Shown: positions 1 through 11,772, counted from the first letter of the stretch. The stretch: 64,000 nucleotides of DNA from Betaproteobacteria bacterium HGW-Betaproteobacteria-14 (GCA_002840845.1 PHCS01000003.1:1-64000), one strand, 5' to 3'. Translations and numbers: made by a program. The notes: a model not told the origin generated them from the sequence alone.

Positions 1-99
<99 letters not shown>

Positions 100-103
100 A
101 TAC

Positions 104-128
104 TGGCTGGCGCATGGTGCGCCAGCCA
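104..128 (+). promoter_or_regulatory. Perfect 11-bp stem / 3-nt loop hairpin between tuf and rpsJ
   Basis: TGGCTGGCGCA-tgg-TGCGCCAGCCA; no strong U-tract. Confidence 0.55.
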
Positions 129-148
129 TCGCTCTTTGGAAAATTGAC

Positions 149-460
149 ATGCAAAGCCAGAAAATTCGCATTCGCCTTAAGGCGTTTGATTATCGACTAA
201 TCGATCAGTCTGCCTTGGAAATCGTGGAAACGGCGAAGCGTACTGGCGCCGTTGTGCGTGGCCCAGTGCCTTTGCCCACGCGCATAGAACGCTTCGACAT
301 ACTGCGCTCCCCGCATGTGAACAAGACTTCGCGCGACCAGTTCGAAATTCGTACGCACTTGCGCCTGATGGACATCATCGATCCGACGGACAAGACGGTT
401 GATGCTTTGATGAAGCTTGATCTGCCTGCGGGCGTCGACGTCGAGATCAAGCTGCAGTAA
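149..460 (+). CDS. rpsJ: 30S ribosomal protein S10
   Basis: [49 protein letters not shown]; operon position. Confidence 0.98.
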   Translation: MQSQKIRIRLKAFDYRLIDQSALEIVETAKRTGAVVRGPVPLPTRIERFDILRSPHVNKTSRDQFEIRTHLRLMDIIDPTDKTVDALMKLDLPAGVDVEIKLQ

Positions 461-562
461 ATTTTTTGCTTCGCGGTCGGAATTCGGCCGTTGTGCGCAA
501 TGTTTTATCGAGTTATTTTTTATTAGATCCCGGTCAATCGCAACCGGGGATAGGAGAAAAAA

Positions 563-1201
563 ATGAGTCTGGGCCTTGTCGGACGCAAGGTTGGCATGAC
601 GCGTATCTTTACCGACGATGGTGAAACCATCCCGGTGACGGTGCTTGACGTGTCGAACAATCGCGTCACCCAAATTAAGTCGCCCGATGCCGACGGCTAC
701 GCCTCGGTGCAGGTGACCTACGGTAAGCGTCGTGCCAGCCGCGTGAACAAAGCGGCGGCAGGGCATCTAGCCAAGGCAGGCGCCGAAGCGGGCCAAGTTC
801 TTAAGGAATTCCGTGTCGCCTCAGACGAATTGACAAATTTCAAGCCGGGTGACGTTATTGCCGCGACGATTTTCCAGGCGGGTCAGAAAGTGGATGTGAC
901 CGGAACTTCACAGGGCAAGGGTTTTGCGGGTGCTATCAAGCGTCACCACTTCTCGTCGAACCGGGCCAGCCATGGCAACTCCGTGTCCCACAATTCGGCC
1001 GGCTCGATTGGCATGAACCAGGATCCTGGCCGCGTTTTCCCAGGCAAGAAAATGGCCGGCCACTTAGGCGCTGTTAAGCGTACCACGCAGAATCTGACGG
1101 TCGTTCGGGTGGATGAAGCCCGCCAACTACTGCTTGTCAAGGGAGCCGTTCCAGGCAGCCGCGGTACAGATGTCGTGGTCCATCCGGCGATCAAAGGCTA
1201 A
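563..1201 (+). CDS. rplC: 50S ribosomal protein L3
   Basis: [20 protein letters not shown]...; operon position; RBS aggag. Confidence 0.98.
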   Translation: MSLGLVGRKVGMTRIFTDDGETIPVTVLDVSNNRVTQIKSPDADGYASVQVTYGKRRASRVNKAAAGHLAKAGAEAGQVLKEFRVASDELTNFKPGDVIAATIFQAGQKVDVTGTSQGKGFAGAIKRHHFSSNRASHGNSVSHNSAGSIGMNQDPGRVFPGKKMAGHLGAVKRTTQNLTVVRVDEARQLLLVKGAVPGSRGTDVVVHPAIKG

Positions 1202-1211
1202 GGGGGACGCG

Positions 1212-1832
1212 ATGGAACTTAAACTGATTAATGAGCAAGGCAAGGCCGCAGCGACGCTGCAGGCATCCGATGCGCTGTTCGCCCGGGACTACAACGAGGC
1301 TTTGGTGCATCAAGTCGTGGTTGCCTACCAAGCTAATGCCCGCGCTGGAAATCGGGCCCAGAAGGATCGCGGCGAGGTTCGCCATACGACCAAGAAACCT
1401 TGGCGTCAAAAGGGTACTGGCCGTGCTCGCGCCGGGATGTCATCCAGCCCGATATGGCGTGGCGGTGGCCGCATATTTCCGAACAGACCGGACGAAAACT
1501 TCAGCCACAAGGTCAATCGAAAAATGTACCGTGCTGGACTGGCGGCAATTCTCTCTCAATTGGCCCGGGAGGACCGCTTGGCCGTCATAGAGAATTTTTC
1601 AGTCGAGTCGCCGAAAACGAAAATGCTGGCTGAAAAAATCAAAGGATTGGGCCTTGAGTCCGTGCTGGTGATTACCGACAACATGGACGAGAACCTATAT
1701 CTATCTTCACGAAATCTGCACAATATTCTTGTGCTTGAGGTGAATGAGACAGATCCGATTTCTCTGGTGCGCTTCAAGAATGTCCTGCTCACCAAGGGGG
1801 CGGTGGCCAAGATGGAGGAGATGCTGGGATGA
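1212..1832 (+). CDS. rplD: 50S ribosomal protein L4
   Basis: [23 protein letters not shown] at 1212 preferred over the upstream-extended ORF at 1113. Confidence 0.97.
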   Translation: MELKLINEQGKAAATLQASDALFARDYNEALVHQVVVAYQANARAGNRAQKDRGEVRHTTKKPWRQKGTGRARAGMSSSPIWRGGGRIFPNRPDENFSHKVNRKMYRAGLAAILSQLAREDRLAVIENFSVESPKTKMLAEKIKGLGLESVLVITDNMDENLYLSSRNLHNILVLEVNETDPISLVRFKNVLLTKGAVAKMEEMLG

Positions 1833-2134
1833 GAACATTCAACCAGGAGCGGCTGATGCAGGTGCTTGTCGCACCCCAGATCTCAGAGAAGGCAACCTTC
1901 ATAGCAGACAAGAACGAGCAGGTGATTTTCATCGTCGCGCCTGATGCTACCAAACCGGAAATCAAGGCTGCCGTGGAACTGCTCTTCAAGGTGCAGGTCG
2001 AGGCGGTGCGGGTATCCAATCTGAAAGGCAAGGAAAAGCGTCACGGCCGCTATATCGGCCGTCGCAACGACATCAGGAAAGCTTACGTTAGCCTGAAGCC
2101 TGGTCAGGAAATCAACTTCGCGGTGGGGGAGTAA
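1829..2134 (+). CDS. rplW: 50S ribosomal protein L23
   Basis: [17 protein letters not shown]...; ATGA overlap with rplD. Confidence 0.97.
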   Translation: MRTFNQERLMQVLVAPQISEKATFIADKNEQVIFIVAPDATKPEIKAAVELLFKVQVEAVRVSNLKGKEKRHGRYIGRRNDIRKAYVSLKPGQEINFAVGE

Positions 2135-2137
2135 GCC

Positions 2138-2965
2138 ATGCCACTCGTTAAAGTTAAACCAACTTCTGCTGGACGACGCGCCGTCGTCAAGGTCGTCAAT
2201 CCCGGACTACACAAGGGGGAGCCGATCTCAGCGCTGATCGAGAAGAAGAATAGCAAGGCGGGTCGTAACAACCACGGCCACATCACCACGCGCCATAAAG
2301 GCGGGGGCCACAAGCAGAACTATCGGATTGTCGATTTTCGCCGAAACAAAGACGGTATTCCAGCCAAGGTCGAGCGGCTCGAATATGATCCGAATCGTAG
2401 TGCCAATCTGGCCTTGCTGTGCTATGCGGACGGCGAGCGCCGCTACATCATTGCGCCCAAGGGCGTGACAGTAGGGATGGAGTTGACCAGTGGTGCGAAC
2501 GCGCCCATCAAGGTTGGCAATGCCAAGGTGCTGCGAAATATCCCGGTTGGAACGACCATCCACTGCGTAGAAATGGTACCTGGCAAGGGTGCCCAGTTGG
2601 CGCGCGCTGCGGGTACGTCAGTTCAGCTTCTGGCTCGCGAGGGCAGCTACGCGCAGCTCCGTTTGCGATCCGGTGAAATACGCCGTGTGCACGTCGAGTG
2701 CCGAGCGACGATCGGTGAAGTTGGCAATGAAGAGAACAGTCTGCGATCCATAGGCAAGGCTGGCGCCCAACGCTGGCGCGGTATCCGCCCGACAGTTCGA
2801 GGCGTGGCGATGAACCCGATTGACCACCCGCATGGGGGCGGCGAAGGCAAGACTGCAGCCGGTCGAGATCCGGTCAGCCCGTGGGGTACGCCCTCCAAGG
2901 GGTACCGCACACGCCGCAACAAGCGCACGGACGGCATGATTGTCCAGCGTCGGCACAAAAAATAA
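2138..2965 (+). CDS. rplB: 50S ribosomal protein L2
   Basis: [20 protein letters not shown]...[21 protein letters not shown]. Confidence 0.98.
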   Translation: MPLVKVKPTSAGRRAVVKVVNPGLHKGEPISALIEKKNSKAGRNNHGHITTRHKGGGHKQNYRIVDFRRNKDGIPAKVERLEYDPNRSANLALLCYADGERRYIIAPKGVTVGMELTSGANAPIKVGNAKVLRNIPVGTTIHCVEMVPGKGAQLARAAGTSVQLLAREGSYAQLRLRSGEIRRVHVECRATIGEVGNEENSLRSIGKAGAQRWRGIRPTVRGVAMNPIDHPHGGGEGKTAAGRDPVSPWGTPSKGYRTRRNKRTDGMIVQRRHKK

Positions 2966-2975
2966 GAGGTGAAAC

Positions 2976-3260
2976 ATGGCACGTTCAGTTAAAAAAGGCC
3001 CATTCGTTGACGCTCATCTGGAAAAGAAAGTTGAGGCTTCGCGCGCAACCAATGACAAGCGTCCGATCAAGACGTGGTCACGTCGTTCTACCGTCTTGCC
3101 GGATTTTGTTGGTCTGACCATTGCTGTGCATAACGGCAAACAGCATATTCCTGTATATATCTCTGAGAATATGGTCGGCCACAAACTCGGCGAATTTGCC
3201 CTAACCCGTACGTTCAAGGGCCATACCGCCGGCAGTAAAAAAGCCGCGGTCAAGAAGTAA
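2976..3260 (+). CDS. rpsS: 30S ribosomal protein S19
   Basis: [20 protein letters not shown]. Confidence 0.98.
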   Translation: MARSVKKGPFVDAHLEKKVEASRATNDKRPIKTWSRRSTVLPDFVGLTIAVHNGKQHIPVYISENMVGHKLGEFALTRTFKGHTAGSKKAAVKK

Positions 3261-3266
3261 GGAGAG

Positions 3267-3626
3267 ATGATGGAAACCAATGCGATTTTGCGTGGAGTCC
3301 GCCTCTCGGCGCAGAAGGGCCGGCTTGTTGCCGACCAGATACGCGGCCTGCCAGTCGACAAGGCACTGAACGTCCTTTCCTTCTCACCCAAGAAAGGTGC
3401 AAAGATCATCAAGAAAGTGCTTGAGTCGGCCATAGCCAATGCCGAGCACAATGATGGTGCCGACATCGATACGCTGCAAGTGAGGACAATCCATGTCGAG
3501 CGCGGGATGACGCTCAAACGGTTCATGCCTCGCGCCAAGGGCCGTGGCTTCAAAATTCTCAAGCCGACCTGCCATATCTATGTCACCGTCGGTGAGGCAC
3601 CAGCAAAGAAATCCGGAAGGAAGTAA
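3267..3626 (+). CDS. rplV: 50S ribosomal protein L22
   Basis: [26 protein letters not shown]; start 3267 or 3270. Confidence 0.97.
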   Translation: MMETNAILRGVRLSAQKGRLVADQIRGLPVDKALNVLSFSPKKGAKIIKKVLESAIANAEHNDGADIDTLQVRTIHVERGMTLKRFMPRAKGRGFKILKPTCHIYVTVGEAPAKKSGRK

Positions 3627-3635
3627 GGAAAAACT

Positions 3636-4532
3636 ATGGGACAGAAGATACATCCGACCGGATTTCGCCTCTCGGTCACGCGCAACTGGGGTTCGCGCTG
3701 GTACGCCAACAGCAAATCGTTTCCCCAGATGCTCAACGAAGACATAGAAGTGCGTGGCTATCTGAAGAAAAAGCTCGCGCACGCCTCAGTTGGCCGCGTC
3801 GTGATCGAGCGACCCGCCAAGAATGCCCGCATCACTGTGTATTCCGCTCGCCCGGGCGTGGTGATCGGCAAGAAAGGTGAGGATATCGAACAACTGAAGA
3901 TCGGCCTGCAGAAAATTCTGGGCGTTCAGGTTCATGTCAATATCGAAGAAATCCGCAAGCCGGAGACCGATGCGCAATTGATTGCAGATTCGATTGCCCA
4001 ACAACTCGAGAAACGCATCATGTTCCGACGCGCTATGAAGCGCGCGATGCAGAACGCTATGCGCCTCGGTGCCCAAGGCATCAAGATCATGAGTTCGGGT
4101 CGCTTGAATGGAGCCGAGATTGCACGCCGCGAGTGGTATCGTGAGGGCCGTGTGCCTTTGCATACTCTGCGGGCGGATATTGATTATGGCACCTCGGAAG
4201 CCAAGACCACCTACGGCATCATCGGAATCAAGGTTTGGGTGTTCAAAGGCGAAACGATGGCGCGCAACGAACAACAGGCAGTTACGCCGGATGCCGTTCC
4301 CGCTGAGGAGCCGGCAAAGAGGGCTCGCAAAGCTCCGGCCCGCCCTGCCGCCAAGGCTAGTGAAGGGGAGGCGAAGCCGGTTGCAAAGCCGCGTACGCCT
4401 CGAAAGACGGCCGCCAAGTCTGCCGAAGCCAAGCCTGAAGCTGCCCCTTCTGCTGAGGCAGCTGCGCCAGCCAAGACACCTGCCAAACGTGTGCGTAAAC
4501 CGGCGGCGCCCAAGACGGAAGGTAAGGAGTAA
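3636..4532 (+). CDS. rpsC: 30S ribosomal protein S3 with long Ala/Lys/Pro-rich C-terminal tail
   Basis: [25 protein letters not shown]...; 298 aa. Confidence 0.97.
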   Translation: MGQKIHPTGFRLSVTRNWGSRWYANSKSFPQMLNEDIEVRGYLKKKLAHASVGRVVIERPAKNARITVYSARPGVVIGKKGEDIEQLKIGLQKILGVQVHVNIEEIRKPETDAQLIADSIAQQLEKRIMFRRAMKRAMQNAMRLGAQGIKIMSSGRLNGAEIARREWYREGRVPLHTLRADIDYGTSEAKTTYGIIGIKVWVFKGETMARNEQQAVTPDAVPAEEPAKRARKAPARPAAKASEGEAKPVAKPRTPRKTAAKSAEAKPEAAPSAEAAAPAKTPAKRVRKPAAPKTEGKE

Positions 4533-4537
4533 CAGTC

Positions 4538-4951
4538 ATGTTGCAACCAGCACGCAGAAAATATCGCAAGGAACAGAAGGGTCGAAACAAGGGCATAGCC
4601 ACGCGCGGGACGAAGGTCAGTTTCGGCGAATACGGCCTCAAGGCCATTGGCCGTGGCCGCATTACGGCACGGCAGATCGAGGCTGCAAGGCGTGCCATGA
4701 CGCGCCATATCAAGCGTGGTGGCCGTATCTGGATCCGGATATTCCCGGACAAGCCGATTTCCCACAAACCGGCTGAGGTCAGGATGGGTAACGGCAAGGG
4801 GAATCCCGAGTACTATGTCGCCGAGATACAGCCAGGCAAGGTGATATACGAAATGGACGGTGTTGACGAATCTTTGGCGCGCGAGGCCTTTGCGCTGGCT
4901 GCTGCCAAGCTGCCAATTGAGACGGCCTTCGTCGTACGCCAGGTGGGGTGA
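4538..4951 (+). CDS. rplP: 50S ribosomal protein L16
   Basis: [24 protein letters not shown]. Confidence 0.98.
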   Translation: MLQPARRKYRKEQKGRNKGIATRGTKVSFGEYGLKAIGRGRITARQIEAARRAMTRHIKRGGRIWIRIFPDKPISHKPAEVRMGNGKGNPEYYVAEIQPGKVIYEMDGVDESLAREAFALAAAKLPIETAFVVRQVG

Positions 4952-4953
4952 TC

Positions 4954-5148
4954 ATGAAAGCCAATGAATTAAGAGCCAAAGATGCGGCCGAACTTAACAA
5001 GGAGCTGTTGGAACTGCGCAAGGCTCAATTTTCCTTGCGCATGCAAGTGGCGACCCAGCAGCTGCAGAACACTAGCCAGCTTGGCAAGGTGCGTAAGGAT
5101 ATTGCGCGCGTGAAAACTCTTCTGCGTGAAAAGGTGGCAGTAAAATGA
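4954..5148 (+). CDS. rpmC: 50S ribosomal protein L29
   Basis: [34 protein letters not shown] at 4954 preferred over GTG at 4948. Confidence 0.96.
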   Translation: MKANELRAKDAAELNKELLELRKAQFSLRMQVATQQLQNTSQLGKVRKDIARVKTLLREKVAVK

Positions 5149-5411
5149 GCGAGGCTATCCAGAAAGTGCGGCGCACCCTGACGGGGCGCGTTGTCAGCGA
5201 CAAGATGCAGAAAACTGTAACGGTTTTGGTCGAGCGCCGGGTCAAACACCCTATTGGCAAAATCGTGACACGTTCGCGCAAGTACGCTGCCCATATTGAA
5301 GGCCTTGAGGCGGGTGCCGGCGATGTCGTGCTGATTGAAGAATGCGCTCCCGTATCCAAGACGAAGGCCTGGAGAGTGACACGCATAATGGAAAAAGCCC
5401 GCATAATATAA
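5145..5411 (+). CDS. rpsQ: 30S ribosomal protein S17
   Basis: [31 protein letters not shown]. Confidence 0.97.
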   Translation: MSEAIQKVRRTLTGRVVSDKMQKTVTVLVERRVKHPIGKIVTRSRKYAAHIEGLEAGAGDVVLIEECAPVSKTKAWRVTRIMEKARII

Positions 5412-5424
5412 TCAGCGCGTGCTC

Positions 5425-5453
5425 TTTACTCATATCTAGGTTGTCATTATAAT
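5425..5453 (+). promoter_or_regulatory. Candidate sigma70 promoter for the spc segment (TTTACT-17 bp-TATAAT)
   Basis: -35 TTTACT 5425-5430, -10 TATAAT 5448-5453, in the 178-bp rpsQ-rplN gap, the S10/spc boundary in E. coli. Confidence 0.65.
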
Positions 5454-5589
5454 AGCGAGCTCTTTTCTTCGTTCGTCGTGCTAACGCGTCGAACGGGATT
5501 AACGCCTGACTGGCTCGCCAGTCGGGTCCAACCCGAACGGGTTCCAAGACTGACCGCAGCGCAAGTTGCGATTAAGTTGGAGATTTAAA

Positions 5590-5958
5590 ATGATTCAAAT
5601 GCAGACGGTGCTGAATGTCGCCGATAACACTGGCGCGCGTTCTGTCATGTGCATCAAGGTGCTGGGCGGCTCCAAGCGCCGCTACGCCGGCATAGGCGAC
5701 GTGATCAAGGTAAGCATCAAGGATGCGGCACCACGTGGTCGCGTCAAGAAGGGCGAGGTTTATAGTGCAGTGGTTGTGCGCACCGCCAAGGGAGTTCGCC
5801 GGCCGGATGGTTCGGTCGTCAAGTTTGATGGCAATGCTGCAGTGCTGCTCAATAACAAGTTGGAACCGATCGGCACACGCATCTTCGGACCGGTGACGCG
5901 TGAACTGCGCACCGAGCGTTTCATGAAGATCGTCTCGTTGGCGCCCGAAGTTCTCTGA
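5590..5958 (+). CDS. rplN: 50S ribosomal protein L14
   Basis: [28 protein letters not shown]; 122 aa. Confidence 0.98.
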   Translation: MIQMQTVLNVADNTGARSVMCIKVLGGSKRRYAGIGDVIKVSIKDAAPRGRVKKGEVYSAVVVRTAKGVRRPDGSVVKFDGNAAVLLNNKLEPIGTRIFGPVTRELRTERFMKIVSLAPEVL

Positions 5959-5969
5959 GGATTCTGGCC

Positions 5970-6287
5970 ATGAATAAGATTCGCAAGGGCGACGACGTCA
6001 TCGTCTTAGCCGGCAAGGACAAGGGCAAGCGTGGTGCTGTGCTACGCCGCCTCGAGAACGAGCGCGTGCTCGTCGAGGGTGTAAACAAAGTCAAGCGGCA
6101 CACGAGGCCGAATCCGGTCAAGGGTCAGCCTGGCGGCATTCTGGAGAAGGAAATGCCCATACATGTATCGAACGTGGCGCTGATCAATCCCGCAACCCAG
6201 AAGGCCGATCGCGTTGGTTTCAAGTCGCTTGACGACGGCCGTAAGGTTCGTGTGTTTAAGTCAAACGGCGAAACCGTGGAAGCGTAA
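5970..6287 (+). CDS. rplX: 50S ribosomal protein L24
   Basis: [27 protein letters not shown]. Confidence 0.97.
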   Translation: MNKIRKGDDVIVLAGKDKGKRGAVLRRLENERVLVEGVNKVKRHTRPNPVKGQPGGILEKEMPIHVSNVALINPATQKADRVGFKSLDDGRKVRVFKSNGETVEA

Positions 6288-6297
6288 GGAAGGACTT

Positions 6298-6837
6298 ATG
6301 GCGCGCCTGCAGGAATACTACAAACAAACCGTGATGGCCGATCTGACCAAGAGATTCGGTTATCAGTCGGTCATGGAAGTGCCCCGCATTTCAAAAATCA
6401 CGCTCAATATGGGCGTGGGGGAAGCGGTTGGCGACAAGAAAGTGCTTGAGCATGCGGTCGGTGACATGACCAAGATTGCCGGGCAGAAGCCAGTCACGAC
6501 CAAATCGAAGAAATCGATCGCTGGTTTCAAGATCCGTGAAGGCTATCCCATCGGCTGCATGGTCACGCTGCGCGGTGGGCGCATGTACGAGTTTCTTGAC
6601 CGCCTCGTTACCATCGTTCTACCGCGCATTCGCGACTTTCGCGGCATCTCCGGCAAGGCTTTCGACGGTCGAGGCAACTACAACTTGGGCGTCAAGGAAC
6701 AGATCATCTTTCCGGAGGTTGAATACGACAAGATCGATGCGCTGCGTGGCATGAATATCAGTATTACGACAACCGCGAAGACGGACGAAGAGGCCAAGGC
6801 GCTTCTCGCCGCCTTCAAATTCCCCTTCAAGAACTGA
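6298..6837 (+). CDS. rplE: 50S ribosomal protein L5
   Basis: [46 protein letters not shown] at 6298; 179 aa. Confidence 0.97.
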   Translation: MARLQEYYKQTVMADLTKRFGYQSVMEVPRISKITLNMGVGEAVGDKKVLEHAVGDMTKIAGQKPVTTKSKKSIAGFKIREGYPIGCMVTLRGGRMYEFLDRLVTIVLPRIRDFRGISGKAFDGRGNYNLGVKEQIIFPEVEYDKIDALRGMNISITTTAKTDEEAKALLAAFKFPFKN

Positions 6838-6844
6838 GGGAGCC

Positions 6845-7150
6845 ATGGCGAAACTTGCTCTTATCAATCGCGAAGCCAAACGCGCCAAGACAGTGGCTAA
6901 ATACGCCGCCAAACGCGCCGAACTGCTCGCCGTCATCAACAACTCCAAGCTCTCCGACGAAGAGCGTATGGATGCTCGCCTTAAATTTCAGCAGTTGCCG
7001 CGCAATGCCAGTCCGGTGCGACAGCGCAACCGCTGTGAGCTCACCGGCCGCCCGCGCGGTTACTTTCGTAAATTTGGTCTTTGCCGTCTCAAGCTACGCG
7101 AAGTGGCCATGCGCGGCGAAGTGCCCGGCATGATCAAGGCCAGCTGGTAA
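6845..7150 (+). CDS. rpsN: 30S ribosomal protein S14
   Basis: 101 aa; [28 protein letters not shown]. Confidence 0.97.
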   Translation: MAKLALINREAKRAKTVAKYAAKRAELLAVINNSKLSDEERMDARLKFQQLPRNASPVRQRNRCELTGRPRGYFRKFGLCRLKLREVAMRGEVPGMIKASW

Positions 7151-7163
7151 GAGGAGATCGAGA

Positions 7164-7559
7164 ATGAGTATGACTGATCCGGTCGCCGATATGCTGACGC
7201 GCATTCGCAATGCGCAGATGGCCCAGAAAAACTCCGTTGTCATGCCGTCCTCAAAGCTTAAGGCGGCCATTGCTGCCGTGCTGAAGGACGAGGGCTACAT
7301 CGACGATTTCGCTGTGCGTGATTCAGAGGGCAAGTCGCAGCTAGACATTGCTCTCAAATACTACGCCGGCCGTCCCGTGATCGAGCGCATCGAGCGGATA
7401 TCACGCCCAGGGCTGCGAGTATACAAGGGCTCGGGCGACCTGCCCCGCGTGATGAACGGCCTGGGCATCGCTATTGTTTCGACTCCCAAGGGCGTCATGA
7501 CGGATCGTCGCGCACGCGCCACCAATGTTGGTGGCGAAGTGTTGTGCATCGTGGCGTAA
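7164..7559 (+). CDS. rpsH: 30S ribosomal protein S8
   Basis: [33 protein letters not shown]. Confidence 0.98.
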   Translation: MSMTDPVADMLTRIRNAQMAQKNSVVMPSSKLKAAIAAVLKDEGYIDDFAVRDSEGKSQLDIALKYYAGRPVIERIERISRPGLRVYKGSGDLPRVMNGLGIAIVSTPKGVMTDRRARATNVGGEVLCIVA

Positions 7560-7569
7560 GGAGAGCGTA

Positions 7570-8103
7570 ATGTCACGTATTGCTAAGTATCCGGTCGAGT
7601 TGCCCAAGGGTGTCGATATCACGCTTACCGCTTCTGAAATCAGCGTCAAGGGACCTCTGGGCACGCTCAAGCAAGCCGTACATCCGTCGGTGAGCATTGA
7701 ACGCGAAAACGATAAGTTGCTGTGCAAGTCTGTGGTGGATGCCGAGAACGGTGGCGCGCATTCCGGTACGATGCGCGCACTCTTGGCCAACATGGTGACA
7801 GGTGTCACCAAGGGGTTCGAGAAGAAGCTAATGCTGGTCGGGGTCGGCTACCGTGCGCAAGCACAGGGCACGAAGCTTAATCTTGCCCTTGGATTTTCTC
7901 ACCCGGTGGTGCATGAAATGCCGGCGGGGATCAAGGTGGAAACACCCACGCAGACGGAAATCCTCATCAAGGGTATCGACAAACAGGTCGTGGGCCAAGT
8001 GGCGGCCGTAGTGCGCGGCTATCGTCCGCCGGAGCCCTATAAGGGCAAGGGTGTGCGCTACGCGGACGAGGTCATCGTTCTAAAAGAAACGAAGAAGAAG
8101 TAA
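7570..8103 (+). CDS. rplF: 50S ribosomal protein L6
   Basis: [34 protein letters not shown] at 7570. Confidence 0.97.
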   Translation: MSRIAKYPVELPKGVDITLTASEISVKGPLGTLKQAVHPSVSIERENDKLLCKSVVDAENGGAHSGTMRALLANMVTGVTKGFEKKLMLVGVGYRAQAQGTKLNLALGFSHPVVHEMPAGIKVETPTQTEILIKGIDKQVVGQVAAVVRGYRPPEPYKGKGVRYADEVIVLKETKKK

Positions 8104-8113
8104 GGGTACAGCA

Positions 8114-8467
8114 ATGGACAAAAAGCAGACTCGTTTGCGCAGGGCTCGCAAAACCCGAGCCAAGATTGCCGAACTCAAAGTAGTGCGGCTTTGTGTTCAC
8201 CGCTCGAACAGCCACATCTACGCGCAGATCATCGATGGCGAAGGTGCAAAGGTTCTGGCTTCCGCCTCGACTATCGAAGAAGGTGTTCGCAAGCAGGCCC
8301 CCAGTGGTGGCAATGTCAAGGCGGCGACCTTGGTAGGCAAACTCATAGCCGAGCGGGCCAAAGCAGCTGGCGTCGAGGCGGTTGCTTTCGACCGTTCCGG
8401 CTTCATGTACCACGGTCGCGTCAAGGCGTTGGCCGATGCCGCGCGTGAAGGCGGACTCAAGTTTTAA
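8114..8467 (+). CDS. rplR: 50S ribosomal protein L18
   Basis: [33 protein letters not shown]. Confidence 0.97.
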   Translation: MDKKQTRLRRARKTRAKIAELKVVRLCVHRSNSHIYAQIIDGEGAKVLASASTIEEGVRKQAPSGGNVKAATLVGKLIAERAKAAGVEAVAFDRSGFMYHGRVKALADAAREGGLKF

Positions 8468-8479
8468 GCGAGGTTAGCA

Positions 8480-9004
8480 ATGGCAAAACCGCAGACAAGG
8501 AAACCGCAGGCGTCCGAAGAGCGTGATGACGGCCTGCGCGAAAAGATGGTTTCAATCAATCGCGTTACCAAGGTCGTGAAAGGCGGGCGAATCCTCGGCT
8601 TCGCTGCACTGACCGTGGTCGGCGATGGTGATGGCGGCATCGGCATGGGCAAGGGCAAGTCGCGCGAAGTGCCCGTGGCTGTGCAAAAAGCCATGGAAGA
8701 GGCGCGCCGCAAGATGGTTAAAATTTCCCTCAAGAGCGGCACGTTGCAGCACGCTGTGATTGGTGAGCATGGGGCTTCGCGAGTTCTTATGCAGCCAGCC
8801 TCTGCCGGTACCGGCATTATTGCCGGCGGCCCGATGCGTGCCGTTTTCGAAGTGATGGGTGTAACCGACGTCTTGGCCAAGTGCCTTGGGTCGACCAATC
8901 CTTATAACGTGGTTCGTGCGACCCTGAATGGCCTTACCAAGATGAATACACCGGCTGAGGTAGCGGCAAAGCGCGGCAAGACGGTTGAAGAAGTTCTGGG
9001 ATAA
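8480..9004 (+). CDS. rpsE: 30S ribosomal protein S5
   Basis: [47 protein letters not shown]. Confidence 0.98.
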   Translation: MAKPQTRKPQASEERDDGLREKMVSINRVTKVVKGGRILGFAALTVVGDGDGGIGMGKGKSREVPVAVQKAMEEARRKMVKISLKSGTLQHAVIGEHGASRVLMQPASAGTGIIAGGPMRAVFEVMGVTDVLAKCLGSTNPYNVVRATLNGLTKMNTPAEVAAKRGKTVEEVLG

Positions 9005-9007
9005 GCC

Positions 9008-9190
9008 ATGGCCGAGAAAAAAGTGAGAGTTACCTTAGTCAAGGGCCTGATGGGTACCAAGCAGGATCATCGCGCTACCGTGCGTGGTCTTGGACTGAAG
9101 CGCCGAAACCACACGGTCGAACTTGAGGATACGCCGGCAGTGCGCGGCATGATCAACAAGGTCGCATACCTCGTTAAATGTGAGGGTTGA
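9008..9190 (+). CDS. rpmD: 50S ribosomal protein L30
   Basis: [33 protein letters not shown]. Confidence 0.97.
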   Translation: MAEKKVRVTLVKGLMGTKQDHRATVRGLGLKRRNHTVELEDTPAVRGMINKVAYLVKCEG

Positions 9191-9628
9191 ATGGAACTGA
9201 ACAATCTCAAACCTGCGGCCGGAGCCAAGCACGCCAAGCGTCGTGTCGGGCGCGGCATCGGTAGCGGTCTCGGCAAGACTGCGGGCCGTGGGCACAAGGG
9301 ACAAACCTCCCGCGCCGGTGGCTTCCACAAAGTTGGTTTTGAAGGCGGCCAGATGCCATTGCAACGTCGCCTGCCCAAGCGCGGTTTCGTATCGCTGACG
9401 CGTGCGCGCAATGTAGAGATTCGTTTGTCCGACTTGGAGAGGCTACCGGTCGGTGAAGTCGATCTCCTGGTTCTCCAGCAGGCTGGTGTGGTACCGGGCG
9501 ATGCGCTTTCCGCCAAGGTTATCTTGTCTGGCAAACTGACCAAAAAAATTGTCCTCAAGGGTGTCGGCGCTACAAAGGGTGCCAGAGCTGCCATCGAAGC
9601 CGCTGGCGGTAGTGTCGTTGCGGAGTAA
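9191..9628 (+). CDS. rplO: 50S ribosomal protein L15
   Basis: [38 protein letters not shown]. Confidence 0.98.
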   Translation: MELNNLKPAAGAKHAKRRVGRGIGSGLGKTAGRGHKGQTSRAGGFHKVGFEGGQMPLQRRLPKRGFVSLTRARNVEIRLSDLERLPVGEVDLLVLQQAGVVPGDALSAKVILSGKLTKKIVLKGVGATKGARAAIEAAGGSVVAE

Positions 9629-9640
9629 TCGGGAATCCCC

Positions 9641-10966
9641 TTGGCCAACGAAACTGCAACCCTGGGCAAGACCGGTAAGTTCGGGGACCTGAAGCGCCGG
9701 CTGTTGTTTCTGCTCGGGGCGCTGATTGTTTATCGTATCGGTGCGCATATTCCCGTACCGGGTATCGATCCAGTACGGCTGGCTGAGCTTTTCCAGGGAC
9801 AGCAGGGTGGCATACTCGGCATCTTCAACCTGTTTTCAGGTGGGGCTCTGTCGCGCTTCACGATATTTGCTCTGGGCATAATGCCCTACATCTCGGCATC
9901 CATCATCATGCAGTTGATGACAGTGGCAGTGCCGACTTTGGAGGCGCTGAAAAAAGAGGGTGAAGCCGGTCGTCGCAAAATAACGCAATATACGCGTTAC
10001 GGCACGGTTGCCCTCGCCCTGGTTCAGGGTCTCGGCATTGCCATCGCCATGGAATCGCAGGCTGGTCTCGTGCCGGATCCGGGCATTCTGTTCCGCGTTA
10101 CCTGCGTCACGACATTGCTGACTGGCACCATGTTCCTTATGTGGATGGGTGAGCAAATCACTGAGCGTGGCTTGGGCAATGGCATCTCGGTCATCATTTT
10201 CGCCGGCATCATTGCTGGCCTACCCAGCGCCATCGGCGGATTGTTGGAATTGGTTCGTACCGGCGCCATGCATGCGCTGACTGCGATTTTCATCATTGCG
10301 TTGGTGTTTCTGGTAACCGGCTTCGTCGTATTTGTCGAGCGCGGCCAGCGAAAGATCCTGGTCAATTATGCGAAGCGTCAAGTTGGCAACAAGGTTTATG
10401 GCGGACAGAGTTCGCATCTGCCCCTGAAACTGAATATGTCGGGGGTGATTCCGCCGATCTTCGCCTCATCGATCATTCTTTTTCCTGCTACAGTGGCCGG
10501 CTGGTTCGGCTCGGGCGAAGGCATGTTCTGGCTGAAGGATATTGCGGCGACACTTTCACCAGGTCAGCCGATCTACGTCTTGCTCTACGCTGGAGCGATC
10601 ATTTTTTTCTGTTTTTTCTATACTGCGCTGGTTTTCAATTCAAAGGAGACGGCGGACAACTTGAAGAAAAGCGGTGCTTTTGTTCCCGGTATCCGCCCTG
10701 GAGACCAGACGGCTCGTTACGTCGACAAGATTTTGATGCGCCTCACGCTGGCAGGGGCAATTTACGTGACCCTTGTCTGTTTGCTGCCGGAATTCCTCAT
10801 TCTGAAATGGAATGTGCCGTTTTATTTCGGCGGCACCAGCCTGTTGATTATTGTTGTGGTGACAATGGACTTCATGTCGCAGGTGCAGGCCTACATCATG
10901 TCGCATCAGTACGAGAGCCTACTGAAGAAAGCAAACTTCAAGGGGGCTGGAGTCCCCGGCAGGTAG
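9641..10966 (+). CDS. secY: Preprotein translocase subunit SecY (apparent TTG start)
   Basis: 441 aa polytopic; [30 protein letters not shown]. Confidence 0.97.
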   Translation: MANETATLGKTGKFGDLKRRLLFLLGALIVYRIGAHIPVPGIDPVRLAELFQGQQGGILGIFNLFSGGALSRFTIFALGIMPYISASIIMQLMTVAVPTLEALKKEGEAGRRKITQYTRYGTVALALVQGLGIAIAMESQAGLVPDPGILFRVTCVTTLLTGTMFLMWMGEQITERGLGNGISVIIFAGIIAGLPSAIGGLLELVRTGAMHALTAIFIIALVFLVTGFVVFVERGQRKILVNYAKRQVGNKVYGGQSSHLPLKLNMSGVIPPIFASSIILFPATVAGWFGSGEGMFWLKDIAATLSPGQPIYVLLYAGAIIFFCFFYTALVFNSKETADNLKKSGAFVPGIRPGDQTARYVDKILMRLTLAGAIYVTLVCLLPEFLILKWNVPFYFGGTSLLIIVVVTMDFMSQVQAYIMSHQYESLLKKANFKGAGVPGR

Positions 10967-10975
10967 TTAGGGCGC

Positions 10976-11194
10976 ATGGCCAAAGAAGACGTCATCGAGA
11001 TGCAAGGTGAGGTTGAGGAAAACCTGCCAAATGCGACCTTTAAGGTGAAACTCGAGAACGGTCATGTTATTCATGCATTTATATCGGGCAAGATGCGAAT
11101 GCACTATATACGTATCCTGCCGGGCGACAAAGTGACGGTGCAGCTTACGCCGTACGATCTGACCAAGGGCCGCATCACTTTTCGCGCAAAGTAA
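10976..11194 (+). CDS. infA: Translation initiation factor IF-1
   Basis: [53 protein letters not shown]. Confidence 0.97.
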   Translation: MAKEDVIEMQGEVEENLPNATFKVKLENGHVIHAFISGKMRMHYIRILPGDKVTVQLTPYDLTKGRITFRAK

Positions 11195-11218
11195 GAGAAG
11201 CATTACGGGAGTAATAAA

Positions 11219-11332
11219 ATGAAAGTTCTCGCATCGGTCAAGAAATTGTGCCGCCATTGCAAGGTCATCCGCCGCAAGGGCGTGGTCCGCATCATCTGCA
11301 CGGATCCTCGCCATAAGCAGCGCCAAGGTTGA
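11219..11332 (+). CDS. rpmJ: 50S ribosomal protein L36 (37 aa; absent from supplied ORF track)
   Basis: Hand translation [37 protein letters not shown]; CxxC zinc-type motif; lies between infA and rpsM. Confidence 0.96.
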   Translation: MKVLASVKKLCRHCKVIRRKGVVRIICTDPRHKQRQG

Positions 11333-11357
11333 TCAGGCAGTGTAGTTTGGATATAAT
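11329..11357 (+). promoter_or_regulatory. Candidate sigma70 promoter for the alpha segment (TTGATC-17 bp-TATAAT)
   Basis: -35 overlaps the rpmJ stop codon; -10 TATAAT 11352-11357; upstream of rpsM. Confidence 0.65.
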
Positions 11358-11398
11358 TAACGGTTTCGCTTTTTCGGGGTGACGAAAGGTCTACGCTT

Positions 11399-11761
11399 AT
11401 GGCCCGCATTGCTGGGGTAAACATACCCAACCATCAACACACTGCAATCGCGCTGACCGCGATATACGGTATCGGCCGCGCGCGCGCGCAGAAGATCTGC
11501 AACGCTGCCGGTGTCGCACATGCGACCAAGGTCAAGGATCTGACCGACACGCAGATGGACAAGTTGCGCGAAGAGGTCGGCAGGTTCACGATTGAAGGCG
11601 ACCTGCGCCGCGAAGTGACCATGAGCATCAAGCGACTGATGGATCTAGGCAGCTACCGCGGCGTGCGTCATCGCAAGGGATTACCCTGTCGTGGCCAACG
11701 CACCCGCACAAACGCTCGCACGCGCAAAGGTCCGCGCAAGGCGATCCGCATGACGAAGTAA
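11399..11761 (+). CDS. rpsM: 30S ribosomal protein S13
   Basis: [34 protein letters not shown]. Confidence 0.98.
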   Translation: MARIAGVNIPNHQHTAIALTAIYGIGRARAQKICNAAGVAHATKVKDLTDTQMDKLREEVGRFTIEGDLRREVTMSIKRLMDLGSYRGVRHRKGLPCRGQRTRTNARTRKGPRKAIRMTK

Positions 11762-11772
11762 GGAATCGACAG

